Positions 17,085 through 26,188 of a DNA stretch of 64,000 nucleotides are shown here, in pieces. The stretch spans positions 186,001-250,000 of the forward strand of contig NZ_JACVPN010000005.1 of NCBI RefSeq assembly GCF_018881855.1. Reading direction: 5' to 3'. A program made the position numbers and the translations under genes. How positions within the stretch are numbered: position 1 is the stretch's first letter; each line of letters opens with the position of its first letter. Below the pieces are notes generated by a model. The model did no database searches. It had not been told where the DNA came from and saw only the letters and a list, made by a program, of their open reading frames with translations. Source of the stretch: Polynucleobacter sp. MWH-Berg-3C6. GTDB taxonomy: Bacteria > Pseudomonadota > Gammaproteobacteria > Burkholderiales > Burkholderiaceae.

Positions 17085-19426
17085 ACACCACCCCCAATGT
17101 TCTTTGCAATCACTTCTAATTTTTCTTCTTGCTTCTCATCTTGGTACTCCTCAAGACTCTCGCCAATGGCGCCACCCTCAACCAACTCGGCCGCATGACG
17201 CAGTTGTGCCTGATACAAGGTGTAGTAAGCACCTTGAGCATCCATTAATTGTTCATGTGAACCAATCTCCACAATCTCGCCCTTATCGAGGACTACCAGG
17301 CGATCAGCTTTTCTAAGAGTCGATAAACGGTGAGCAATCGCAATCGTTGTGCGACCTTTCACCAAGTTATCTAAAGCGCGCTGAATCTCTTTTTCAGTAG
17401 TAGTGTCGACTGATGATGTTGCCTCATCCAAAATCAAAATACTTGGATTAATGAGGAGCGCACGTGCGATTGAGATACGCTGACGCTCGCCGCCCGATAA
17501 AGATTGTCCGCGCTCACCCACAAGAGAATCGTAACCAAGCGGAAGTCTCAGAATGAATTCATGGGCGTGAGCTGCACGAGCCGCCTCAATGATTTCTTCC
17601 CGAGTAGCATCAGGTTTTCCATAGGCAATATTTTCTGCAATCGTGCCAAAGAATAAGAATGGCTCCTGCAGCACTAAGCCAATACATTTACGGTAGTCAG
17701 CAATTCGAATGCTACGAATATCACGCCCATCCAATGCTACTGAACCAGCACTCACATCATAAAAACGGCAAATGAGATTTACTAGCGTGCTCTTACCTGA
17801 ACCGCTATGCCCTACTAAGCCGATCATTTCACCGGGAGCGATATCTAAATCAATGCCTTTGGATACTGCACGGTTGCCGTAGCGGAAACCCACACCCCGC
17901 AATGAAATGCGGCCCTGAACTGGCCCCAATGGTGCCGGGTTAATAGGCTCAGGAACGCTGGACACATGATCCAAAATATCAAAGATACGTTTAGCCCCTG
18001 CTGCGGCTTTTTGCGTATGAGAAACAATTCGACTCATCGAATCTAAGCGAATATAAAAACGTCCGATATAGGCCAAGAAAGCAATCAATACACCAACGGT
18101 TACTTTTTGGTGAGCAACTTGCCAAATACCAAAGCCCCATACAACCAACAATCCAGTTTCGGTAAGCAGGGTTACGGTTGGAGAAAACAAGCCCCAAACA
18201 CGATTCACGCGATCGTTAATTTGTAAATTGTGCTTATTTGAATCAACAAAGCGCTTTAGTTCACGATCTTCTTGAGCAAACGCTTTCACCACCCGAATTC
18301 CCGGAATGGTATCGGCCAAGATATTGGTCACTTCAGACCATATGCGATCAATCTTTTCAAAACCAAAGCGCAAGCGATCGCGCACCACATGAATCATCCA
18401 CACAATAAATGGCAAAGGCGCTAGGGTTACCAAGGCAAGTAAGGGATCAATCGATACCAAGATTGCCGCAGTCATGGTGATCATGAGTACATCAGTCGCA
18501 AAATCTAAGGCGTATAAGGATAAGAAAACGCAGATGCGATCAGTCTCTGCGCCAATACGTGCAATCAAGTCCCCCGTGCGTTTGCCGCCGAAATACTCTA
18601 AAGACAGTTTGAGCAGGTGTTCAAAAGTAGTGTTACGTAAATCAGCGCCAATGCGCTCGCTTACCAACGCCAGCAAGTAAGTCTTCCACCAACCAAGACC
18701 CCAAGCAACAATGGCTGCAGCAAATAAAGCAAGCAAATACATGCTCGCCAAATGAAAATCAATTGAGTTGCCACGCTCATACGGAATCAAAACATGATCC
18801 ATCAATGGCATCGTGAGATAAGGTGGAATCAGTGTTGCCCCGGTGGACAATAAGGTGAGCACAAAACCCAATGCAAGTTGTTTTTTATATGGCTTTGCAA
18901 AACGCCATAACTTAAAAAGCGTCCATGTAGAGGGTGGTGCATCATCCTCTGGATCGCACGTTGGACAGGAATCAGAATTGGCTGGCTTTGGACTTAAGCA
19001 AACTGGGCAAACTTGTTTATCGTACTCACTGGATTCTGGATTACTTTGCTCTTCACCTTTAGTGAGTTGTTTAAAACTCGATTGAAGACGCAATACTTGT
19101 GGATTGACTGCCAGAGTGAAATACCAAGTACGGAGCAAACTATCCGGAGTTTCGAGCCTTAAATGCCCTACTCCTGCATGGTCACCATGGGTTAAATGCC
19201 CTCCCTGGCCAATGGACCAAGACTCAAATTGCTTGCCATCGGTCCAATACAGACCGTCTTCATTGAGGAAAAGCAGGCTTTTCTCGAAGCGCAGCTCTGC
19301 ATCTAAATCCAACTCTACCCATGCCAGCAGAGCGTCTGGACTAGGGACTGGGGATTTTTCGCCCTGCAAAATAGGTTGCCAATAGCTTGGCAAAGCGGGG
19401 GCAAAAGGTAGGATTTCTGGCTTCAT
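17081..19426 (-). CDS. Cyanophycin-associated ABC exporter with N-terminal zinc-ribbon
   Basis: A 781-residue half-transporter fused to an unusual N-terminal region. Residues 1-135 form a soluble domain. Cys140, Cys143, Cys154 and Cys157 (CPVC and CPTC) make a zinc-ribbon-like knuckle. A six-helix exporter domain spans about 180-480. The nucleotide-binding domain has Walker A GHSGSGKST (about 537-545), signature LSGGERQRIS and Walker B ILILDEATSS. It is coupled to the DUF1854 gene and divergent from the cyanophycin synthetases, a conserved association in cyanophycin-making proteobacteria. The substrate is unknown; export or sensing of Asp/Arg-derived material is speculation. General family resemblance is to MsbA-type exporters. 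Confidence 0.9.
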   Translation of the reverse strand: MKPEILPFAPALPSYWQPILQGEKSPVPSPDALLAWVELDLDAELRFEKSLLFLNEDGLYWTDGKQFESWSIGQGGHLTHGDHAGVGHLRLETPDSLLRTWYFTLAVNPQVLRLQSSFKQLTKGEEQSNPESSEYDKQVCPVCLSPKPANSDSCPTCDPEDDAPPSTWTLFKLWRFAKPYKKQLALGFVLTLLSTGATLIPPYLTMPLMDHVLIPYERGNSIDFHLASMYLLALFAAAIVAWGLGWWKTYLLALVSERIGADLRNTTFEHLLKLSLEYFGGKRTGDLIARIGAETDRICVFLSLYALDFATDVLMITMTAAILVSIDPLLALVTLAPLPFIVWMIHVVRDRLRFGFEKIDRIWSEVTNILADTIPGIRVVKAFAQEDRELKRFVDSNKHNLQINDRVNRVWGLFSPTVTLLTETGLLVVWGFGIWQVAHQKVTVGVLIAFLAYIGRFYIRLDSMSRIVSHTQKAAAGAKRIFDILDHVSSVPEPINPAPLGPVQGRISLRGVGFRYGNRAVSKGIDLDIAPGEMIGLVGHSGSGKSTLVNLICRFYDVSAGSVALDGRDIRSIRIADYRKCIGLVLQEPFLFFGTIAENIAYGKPDATREEIIEAARAAHAHEFILRLPLGYDSLVGERGQSLSGGERQRISIARALLINPSILILDEATSSVDTTTEKEIQRALDNLVKGRTTIAIAHRLSTLRKADRLVVLDKGEIVEIGSHEQLMDAQGAYYTLYQAQLRHAAELVEGGAIGESLEEYQDEKQEEKLEVIAKNIGGGV

Positions 19427-19629
19427 CGACTCTAAAAGTATAGTGGAGCTAGATTTTTTAGATTTATAGCTACTGTCAACTTTAGCGCCCTAAAAACGTT
19501 AAATTAGATAAGTAGGCCTTTTTGTGTATTTTTGCTAATTTTGTGAGCTTTAAATAAAAACTAGAAATAGAGAGACTGTCTGACGCGCCATAGCCAAACC
19601 ATGGCCCCGCCACTCGCAACACCCCAAAC

Positions 19630-21822
19630 ATGCCCCAATTACTCGACAAATCCATTGAGATCCTGAGCGTTAAGCATCTCCGTGGCCCCAATATGTGGAC
19701 CTACCACCCTGTTATTGAGGTTTGGCTGGATATTGGCGATTTAGAGGACTACCCCTCTAACCTCATCCCTGGTTTTTATGAGCGTCTTGTTAAGGCCCTC
19801 CCTAGTCTTGTTGAGCACCGTTGCAGCTACGGAGAAACCGGTGGCTTCTTAAAGCGCGTTGAAGAAGGCACTTGGCCAGCACATATCCTGGAACACCTCA
19901 CACTCGAGCTACAAAATCTAGCTGGTATTCCGGGTGGCTTTGGTAAAGCACGTGATGGTGATCGACGCGGCGTATACAAAGTGATGGTCAGCGCCATTAA
20001 TGAAGAAGTCACATTAACCGCTCTCAAATATGCACGTGATTTGTACTTAGCATTAGCGCAAGACAACAAAGATTGTGTTGCGCTTGTCAGTGACATTATC
20101 GAAAAACTGCGTGACATTGGTGACGATCTTTTACTTGGACCAAGTACAGCTTGTATTGTGAATGCTGCTGAAGAACGCGGCATTCCCTCAATTCGCTTAT
20201 CTGAAGGTAACTTGGTGCAATTGGGTTACGGCGCTAAACAACGCCGTATCTGGACTGCAGAGACTGATCAAACTAGCGCGATTGCTGAAACTATTTCTAG
20301 AGATAAAGATTTAACGAAGAGTTTATTGCGCAGCGCTGGTGTACCCACTCCTGAAGGTAGAACCGTTACCAGCCCGGATGATGCCTGGGAAGCCGCTCAA
20401 GACATTGGCTTACCTGTCGTAGTGAAACCCATTGATGGTAATCACGGTCGCGGCGTATTCATTAACCTCTATACCCAACAAGAGATTGAAGCTGCTTATG
20501 CAGTTGCAATTGATGAAGGCAGTGAAGTACTCGTTGAACGGCACGTTGTTGGCGATGAACATCGCCTGCTTGTCGTTGGCAACAAAGTGGTTGCTGCAGC
20601 AAAAGGTGAAACTGTTTGGGTTACTGGTGATGGCAAGCACACTGTTCGTGAACTCATTCAAATACAAATTAATTCCGATCCACGTCGCGGAACTACAGAA
20701 GAGCATCCACTGAATCCTGTACGTATTGATTCGGCAGTAGAGCTAGAGCTGGCAAGACAGCAGCTCACTGGCGATAGCATTCCTGGTATTGATCACAAGG
20801 TGCTGATTCAGAGCAATGGCAACGTTGCTTTTGATGTTACTGATCTGATTCATCCGGATGTGGCGCACCAAGTCGCCCTAGCTGCACGCGTAGTTGGATT
20901 GGAGATTGCTGGTGTTGATCTGGTTGCGCAAGATATTGGCCGTCCATTGGCAGAACAAAATGCTGCCATTGTGGAAGTCAATGCTGGTCCTGGCCTACTC
21001 ATGCATTTAAAGCCAGCCAGCGGTAAACCTCAACCCGTAGGTAAAGAAATTGCCAATCACCTCTTCCCTCCGGGTTCGGACTTCCGTATCCCAGTGGTAG
21101 GTATTTGTGGTGAAAATGGCAAAACACCGGTTGCAGAAATGGTTGCGCACTTTTTACGCCTGACAAATGTCTATGTTGGCCTTTCATGCAGTAAAGGTTT
21201 GTTCTTCGGTAATCGCGCAATCCCAAATACCAATGCCTCCAACTGGGAAAATGCACGCCGCACCTTACTCAATCGTGCCGTAGAAGCTGTCGTCATTGAA
21301 AACAATCATCTCTCAATGCTGATTGAGGGCTTGGCTTACGATCGCTGCCAGGTTGGGGTCGTGCTTAACGTCAATCCAAAAGCCAACTTCCCGCAATACG
21401 CAATTTACGATGAAGACCAAGTTTTTAGTATTGTGCGGACTCAGATTGATGTTGTCTTACCAACTGGTATTGGCGTTCTCAACGCTGATGATCCAATGTG
21501 CGTTCAGATGGCAGAACTCTGCGATGGTCAAGTCATCTTCTTTAGTGAAGATCCAAATTCTGAAGTAATTAAAAACCATTTAGAAAACGGTGGGCGTGTA
21601 GTGCTGGTTGGCAAACAACAAATCACCCTTAAGTCTGGCAAATTAGATCAAAAATCGATTCCAGTACCACGCCACTCAGAATCAGATGCTTCGGCTCCAT
21701 GGAAGGGCATGAACCTCGGCGCAGCGATTGCTGCTGCCTGGGCACTAGATATACCATTTAACGTGATTGAAGCTGGCGCAGAAACATTCGTGCCAGACCT
21801 TACTACTGCAACAGGGGCTTAA
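19630..21822 (+). CDS. Cyanophycin synthetase-like protein (CphA-prime) with degenerate ligase P-loop
   Basis: A 730-residue paralogue of cyanophycin synthetase, shorter than the 856-residue gene next to it. The N-terminal domain and ATP-grasp domain look intact (VVVKPIDGNHGRGVFINL, EVNAGPGLLMHLKPASGKP). The Mur-ligase-like half is altered: at about 490-500 it reads CGENGKTPVA where active enzymes have TGTNGKTTT, the ARGGMLREGL block is replaced by IENNHLSMLIEGL, and the C-terminal domain is short. It probably retains one amino-acid ligase activity, or none on its own. It abuts cphA with no gap. Two-synthetase loci are known in betaproteobacteria, but the division of labour is not settled. 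Confidence 0.85.
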   Translation: MPQLLDKSIEILSVKHLRGPNMWTYHPVIEVWLDIGDLEDYPSNLIPGFYERLVKALPSLVEHRCSYGETGGFLKRVEEGTWPAHILEHLTLELQNLAGIPGGFGKARDGDRRGVYKVMVSAINEEVTLTALKYARDLYLALAQDNKDCVALVSDIIEKLRDIGDDLLLGPSTACIVNAAEERGIPSIRLSEGNLVQLGYGAKQRRIWTAETDQTSAIAETISRDKDLTKSLLRSAGVPTPEGRTVTSPDDAWEAAQDIGLPVVVKPIDGNHGRGVFINLYTQQEIEAAYAVAIDEGSEVLVERHVVGDEHRLLVVGNKVVAAAKGETVWVTGDGKHTVRELIQIQINSDPRRGTTEEHPLNPVRIDSAVELELARQQLTGDSIPGIDHKVLIQSNGNVAFDVTDLIHPDVAHQVALAARVVGLEIAGVDLVAQDIGRPLAEQNAAIVEVNAGPGLLMHLKPASGKPQPVGKEIANHLFPPGSDFRIPVVGICGENGKTPVAEMVAHFLRLTNVYVGLSCSKGLFFGNRAIPNTNASNWENARRTLLNRAVEAVVIENNHLSMLIEGLAYDRCQVGVVLNVNPKANFPQYAIYDEDQVFSIVRTQIDVVLPTGIGVLNADDPMCVQMAELCDGQVIFFSEDPNSEVIKNHLENGGRVVLVGKQQITLKSGKLDQKSIPVPRHSESDASAPWKGMNLGAAIAAAWALDIPFNVIEAGAETFVPDLTTATGA

Positions 21823-24393
21823 TTGGAAATCACCCGTATTCGTATGCTGCGCGGCCCCAATTTATGGAGCCGTCACACTGCGCTAGAAGCCATTGTTTCT
21901 TGCGACGCATCTGAGCGCTCAATCGACTCTATTCCCCAATTTGAAAACAAGATTCGTGAACGCTTTCCGCAGCTAGGTAGCATGCGTCGTGGTGGTCACA
22001 ATGAAGTCCTCTCACTTGCCCATGCCTTAGAACACGCTGCACTTGGCTTACAAGCGCAGGCAGGTTGCCCTGTTACTTTTAGTCGCACAGTTCAAACGAT
22101 CGACGTTGGTGTTTATCAAGTAGTCGTGGAATATACCGAAGAGGTCGTTGGTCGCATGGCCTTTGACTTTGCATTTGCTCTCATTCAGGCGACATTGAAT
22201 GATGCGCCGTTTGATCTTGCTGCTGCGCTCTCTGAACTTGAGGCTTTGTATGAAGATGTTCGCCTAGGCCCCAGCACTGGATCTATTGTGGATGCAGCTG
22301 TCCAGCGCAACATCCCCTATCGCCGCATGACTGAAGGCAGCATGGTTCAGTTTGGTTGGGGTAGCAAACAAAAACGTATTCAAGCGGCTGAGACCAGCGA
22401 CACCAGTGCAATTGCTGAGGCTATTGCACAAGATAAAGAGCTCACTAAGAACTTACTTGCAGCTGCAGGTGTATCAGTACCGATTGGCGAAGTCGTCACG
22501 ACCGCTGATGATGCTTGGCGTGCCGCGCAAAAAATTGGCGGCCCAATTGTTCTCAAGCCCAAAGATGGCAATCAAGGTAAGGGTGTTGTTGCCAATATTC
22601 AAACGGAAGAAGATATTCGTGCTGGATTTATAGTGACCCAAGGTTTTGGTCGTGAAACTATTGTTGAGCGCTACCTACCTGGTGCCGACTATCGTCTTCT
22701 AGTCGTTGGTAATCGCCTCTCAGCAGCCGCTCGTCGCGAACCCGCTCAAGTTGTTGGTGATGGTACGCATACCGTTACCCAATTAGTTGAAATGGAAAAT
22801 AAGAATCCATTGCGCGGTGATGGTCATGCAACTGCCCTGACGAAAATACGCTTTGACGATATTGCTTTAGCCCATCTAGCCAGCAATGGACTCACCCCTC
22901 AACACGTTCCTAAAACTGGTGAACGCGTATTACTCCGTAATAACGCTAATTTAAGTACTGGTGGCACCGCTACCGATGTCACTGATGATGTCCATCCTGA
23001 TGTTGCTGCAAGTGCAGTAGCTGCCGCACAAATGATTGGGCTGGATATTGCTGGCGTTGATATTTTGTGTGAGTCTATCTATAAGCCATTAGAGCAGCAA
23101 GGGGGCGGCATCGTTGAAGTCAATGCTGCACCTGGCTTGCGTATGCACCTTAAGCCCTCCTATGGCAAAGGCCGCCCTGTTGGTGAAGACATCATTAATA
23201 TGATGTTCCCCCCTGGAGATGATGGTCGCATTCCAGTTGTTGCAGTCACTGGAACCAACGGCAAAACAACTACCGTACGTTTAATTGCACATCTATTAGA
23301 TGAGACCGGTCTTCGTGTTGGAATGACTACAACTGATGGCGTTTATATTAATCATCGCTTGATTGACTCTGGTGATTGTAGTGGGCCTAAGAGCGCTCGT
23401 AATGTATTAATGCATCCTGACGTAGATGCCGCAGTACTGGAAACAGCCCGCGGTGGCATGCTACGCGAAGGACTTGGTTTTGATCGTTGTGAAGTGGCTG
23501 TAGTTACCAATATTGGTGAAGGTGACCACCTCGGCCTGAACTACATCACTAGCGTCGAAGATTTAGCAATTCTCAAACGCGTCATCGTACAAAACGTTGC
23601 CCCAACTGGCGCCGCTGTTCTGAATGCCGCAGACCCTATCGTAGTGAAAATGGGCGATAAATGTTCCGGTCGGGTCATTTTCTTTGCCCAGAATCAGCAC
23701 CATCCAGTCATTGCTGCGCATCGTGCCAAGAATAAGAAGGTAATTTACTTTGATGGCACCTACATTGTTGCCTCAAAGGGCTCAAGAATTATTTATCGCT
23801 TCCCTGTCAGTGAAATCCCAATCACCCAAAATGGGGTACTCGGTTTCCAGGTAGAAAATGCGATGGCCGCAATCGGTGCTGCCTGGGCTCTCGGATTAGA
23901 TGCTGAGAAAATTGCTCGCGCCCTCTACAGTTTCGAGAGTGATGCAAACTCAGTTCCAGGTCGTTTCAATCAGTTCCAGCACAACGGTGCAACCGTGATT
24001 GCTGACTATGGTCATAATCCAGATGCAATGCGCGCTCTAGCGAGTGCCATTCAGGCGATGAAGCCCAAGAAAAGTCACGTTGTGATTAGCGGTGCTGGCG
24101 ATCGACGTGATGAAGATATTCGTGACCTAACCCGTATTTTGGGTAATTCATTTGATAACGTGATCTTGTATCAAGATGCTTGCCAACGTGGGCGCGAAGA
24201 TGGCGAAGTACTGAAGCTTTTACAAGAAGGTTTGGTAGGTGCAACTAAAGCCAAGCAAGTGAAAGAAATTCATGGAGAATTTAAGGCGATTGATACTGCT
24301 TTAGAGGATATCTCTGCTGGAGATATCTGCCTCATTCTGATTGATCAAGTAGAAGAGTCGCTCGCCTACCTCAAAGCAAAAGTAAAGCCCTAA
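21823..24393 (+). CDS. cphA: Cyanophycin synthetase
   Basis: Makes multi-L-arginyl-poly-L-aspartate, a nitrogen/carbon storage polymer, without ribosomes. The 856-residue protein has an N-terminal domain, an ATP-grasp domain (about 200-440; IVLKPKDGNQGKGVVANI, EVNAAPGLRMHLKP) and a Mur-ligase-like domain with P-loop TGTNGKTTTVRL (about 475-486), LETARGGMLREGLGFDRC and NPDAMRAL. The start is TTG directly after the preceding stop (taattg), with aggggc as ribosome binding site; the next ATG is codon 8. It is co-transcribed with the CphA-prime gene. No cyanophycinase is visible in this window. Confidence 0.96.
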   Translation: MEITRIRMLRGPNLWSRHTALEAIVSCDASERSIDSIPQFENKIRERFPQLGSMRRGGHNEVLSLAHALEHAALGLQAQAGCPVTFSRTVQTIDVGVYQVVVEYTEEVVGRMAFDFAFALIQATLNDAPFDLAAALSELEALYEDVRLGPSTGSIVDAAVQRNIPYRRMTEGSMVQFGWGSKQKRIQAAETSDTSAIAEAIAQDKELTKNLLAAAGVSVPIGEVVTTADDAWRAAQKIGGPIVLKPKDGNQGKGVVANIQTEEDIRAGFIVTQGFGRETIVERYLPGADYRLLVVGNRLSAAARREPAQVVGDGTHTVTQLVEMENKNPLRGDGHATALTKIRFDDIALAHLASNGLTPQHVPKTGERVLLRNNANLSTGGTATDVTDDVHPDVAASAVAAAQMIGLDIAGVDILCESIYKPLEQQGGGIVEVNAAPGLRMHLKPSYGKGRPVGEDIINMMFPPGDDGRIPVVAVTGTNGKTTTVRLIAHLLDETGLRVGMTTTDGVYINHRLIDSGDCSGPKSARNVLMHPDVDAAVLETARGGMLREGLGFDRCEVAVVTNIGEGDHLGLNYITSVEDLAILKRVIVQNVAPTGAAVLNAADPIVVKMGDKCSGRVIFFAQNQHHPVIAAHRAKNKKVIYFDGTYIVASKGSRIIYRFPVSEIPITQNGVLGFQVENAMAAIGAAWALGLDAEKIARALYSFESDANSVPGRFNQFQHNGATVIADYGHNPDAMRALASAIQAMKPKKSHVVISGAGDRRDEDIRDLTRILGNSFDNVILYQDACQRGREDGEVLKLLQEGLVGATKAKQVKEIHGEFKAIDTALEDISAGDICLILIDQVEESLAYLKAKVKP

Positions 24394-24413
24394 GATCAAA
24401 CTTGGGCTATCGC

Positions 24414-25412
24414 TTACGAATGGTATTGCCGTAAACGATCAATTTCTTCTTTAGACCCCAACATCACTGAGACACGCTCATGCAAGCCCGTTGGCTGGAG
24501 ATCCATAATGGTCTGAGTGCCATTAATGGAAGCGCCGCCAGCCTGCTCTACCAAGAAGCTCATTGGATTAGCTTCATACATTAAGCGCAACTTCCCGGCC
24601 TTTTTTGGATCACGCTTATCCCAAGGGTACATAAATACGCCGCCACGGGATAAAACACGATGTACATCAGCCACCATTGAGGCAATCCAGCGCATATTGA
24701 AATCTTTATCACGTGCACCAGTAGTGCCAGCTAAACATTCTTCAACATAACGGCGTACTGGATCAGCCCAGTGACGCATATTAGACATATTGATTGCGAA
24801 CTCTTTGGTAGCAGGCGATATAGTCACAGCATCTTTAATTAATAAGAATTCGCCAGTCTCTTTATTTAAGGTAAACATCACTACGCCATCACCCAAGGTA
24901 AGGGCCATTGTGGTTTGTGGACCATAAACTACATAGCCAGCAGCTACTTGATGACGTCCCGATAACAAGAAATCAGAAGTTTGCAATGGAGCATTGGGAT
25001 CTTGCTTCTTCAGGATAGAAAAAATAGTGCCAATGGAAACATTCACATCAATATTAGATGAGCCATCAAGCGGATCAAACAAGAGAAGGTAATCACCAGT
25101 GCCCTGTACTGGTACAGGCAATTCCATTTCTTCGGAGGCAAGACCAGCAAGTGATTTACACCCTTTGACGCCATCCATCAATTGATCATTAGCAATGATG
25201 TCGAGTTTTTGCTGCACTTCACCCTGTACGTTGCCGCTACCAGCAGAACCAAGCAAACCAATCAAGGCGCCCTGTGCTACTTCATGACTTAAGGTCGAGC
25301 AAGTATTGACTACCGCGAGTAATAAATCTTGCAGACCGGCAGGAATAGCGGCGCCTTTAGGTTTAGCGCTTACTAAATATTGCTTGAAGTTGGTATTGGT
25401 ACTTGAGGACAA
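24414..25412 (-). CDS. fbp: Fructose-1,6-bisphosphatase class I
   Basis: Gluconeogenic phosphatase converting fructose-1,6-bisphosphate to fructose-6-phosphate. The 332-residue protein carries the metal-binding signature [12 protein letters not shown] near residue 110-122 and the C-terminal substrate block [20 protein letters not shown]. It begins with ATG and is convergent with cphA at only 20 bp. A small hairpin (24386-24408, agccc/gggct) overlaps the cphA end but has no T-run. It is single-copy and monocistronic in this context. Confidence 0.96.
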   Translation of the reverse strand: MSSSTNTNFKQYLVSAKPKGAAIPAGLQDLLLAVVNTCSTLSHEVAQGALIGLLGSAGSGNVQGEVQQKLDIIANDQLMDGVKGCKSLAGLASEEMELPVPVQGTGDYLLLFDPLDGSSNIDVNVSIGTIFSILKKQDPNAPLQTSDFLLSGRHQVAAGYVVYGPQTTMALTLGDGVVMFTLNKETGEFLLIKDAVTISPATKEFAINMSNMRHWADPVRRYVEECLAGTTGARDKDFNMRWIASMVADVHRVLSRGGVFMYPWDKRDPKKAGKLRLMYEANPMSFLVEQAGGASINGTQTIMDLQPTGLHERVSVMLGSKEEIDRLRQYHS

Positions 25413-25560
25413 AGGCGATTCTCCAAAGTGCTATTGAGATTAGGGTCTATTTTGCCCTTTTCCTGCCATCAACTCTAAAAAGAGCCTCAATCCTAAAAAA
25501 ATTAGGTGTTTAATCATTTCAAGTCGAGGTAAGGCTATCTTTTGATGTTAATTTAGATGA

Positions 25561-25576
25561 TATAATGCATCATTAT
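25561..25576 (+). promoter_or_regulatory. -10 box overlapped by palindromic operator of the toxin-antitoxin pair
   Basis: tataat (25561-25566) is a consensus -10 box. Overlapping it, ataatg (25562-25567) and cattat (25571-25576) form an inverted repeat around cat, 16 bp before the antitoxin ATG. The layout fits autorepression by the antitoxin-toxin complex. No good -35 box is visible. Confidence 0.55.
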
Positions 25577-25591
25577 TGATGAGGATTAAAT

Positions 25592-25798
25592 ATGAGAACA
25601 ACCGTAACCATTGATGACGACCTTTATCAAAGGGGATTAGATCTCGCCGACCCAGAGATGGATAAAGCCGACCTTTTTCGTGAAGCTATTAATGTTTTTA
25701 TAAGGGTTCAGGTCGCAAAACGGCTAGCTTCTCTAGGTGGCAAATCTCCTCAAATGAAAAGCATTCCCCGTCGTAGATCAAAGGTCGGGCAGCAATAA
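25592..25798 (+). CDS. vapB: VapB-type antitoxin
   Basis: A 68-residue protein beginning [12 protein letters not shown], a ribbon-helix-helix DNA-binding N-terminus of the VapB/DUF2191 type, with a basic C-terminal tail (PRRRSK) that would wrap the toxin. The ribosome binding site gagg lies 8 bases before the ATG. The stop overlaps the toxin start by one base (taatg). It is predicted to neutralise the PIN toxin and repress the shared promoter. The pair lies between fbp and pepN without any mobile element nearby. Confidence 0.88.
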   Translation: MRTTVTIDDDLYQRGLDLADPEMDKADLFREAINVFIRVQVAKRLASLGGKSPQMKSIPRRRSKVGQQ

Positions 25799-26181
25799 TG
25801 ACGATGGTTCTAGTTGATACTTCAGTATGGGTTTCGCACTTTAGAAAATCGAATGCATCTTTTGAGACACTATTAGCAAATGATCAGATCCTCTGTCATC
25901 CATTAGTCTTAATAGAATTAGCATGTGGATCACCGCCATCCCCAAGATCTAAAACGTTGGGATACCTAAAAAAATTGCAGCAAGCAACCGTTGCAACGCC
26001 GAATGAAACTCTCGACTTTATAGAAAAACATCAACTCTATGAATCGGGCTGTGGCGCTGTTGACGTATCACTTCTGGCCTCTACCTTACTATCGGATAAT
26101 GCACTGATATGGACCCTAGACAAGCACTTGGAGGGTCTTGCAACTAAATTAGGTATTTCCTATAGTAATCAGTTGCACTAA
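25798..26181 (+). CDS. vapC: VapC-type PIN-domain toxin ribonuclease
   Basis: A 127-residue PIN-domain protein. The acidic active-site set is visible as Asp7 (VDTSVWV), Glu40 (LIELACG), Asp89 (CGAVDVSLLAS) and Asp108 (TLDKHLEGLA), so it looks catalytically intact. VapC toxins are Mg2+-dependent RNases, often cutting initiator tRNA or rRNA. It is translationally coupled to vapB and convergent with pepN (7 bp apart). The target is not predictable from sequence. Confidence 0.9.
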   Translation: MTMVLVDTSVWVSHFRKSNASFETLLANDQILCHPLVLIELACGSPPSPRSKTLGYLKKLQQATVATPNETLDFIEKHQLYESGCGAVDVSLLASTLLSDNALIWTLDKHLEGLATKLGISYSNQLH

Positions 26182-26188
26182 CAAAAGA

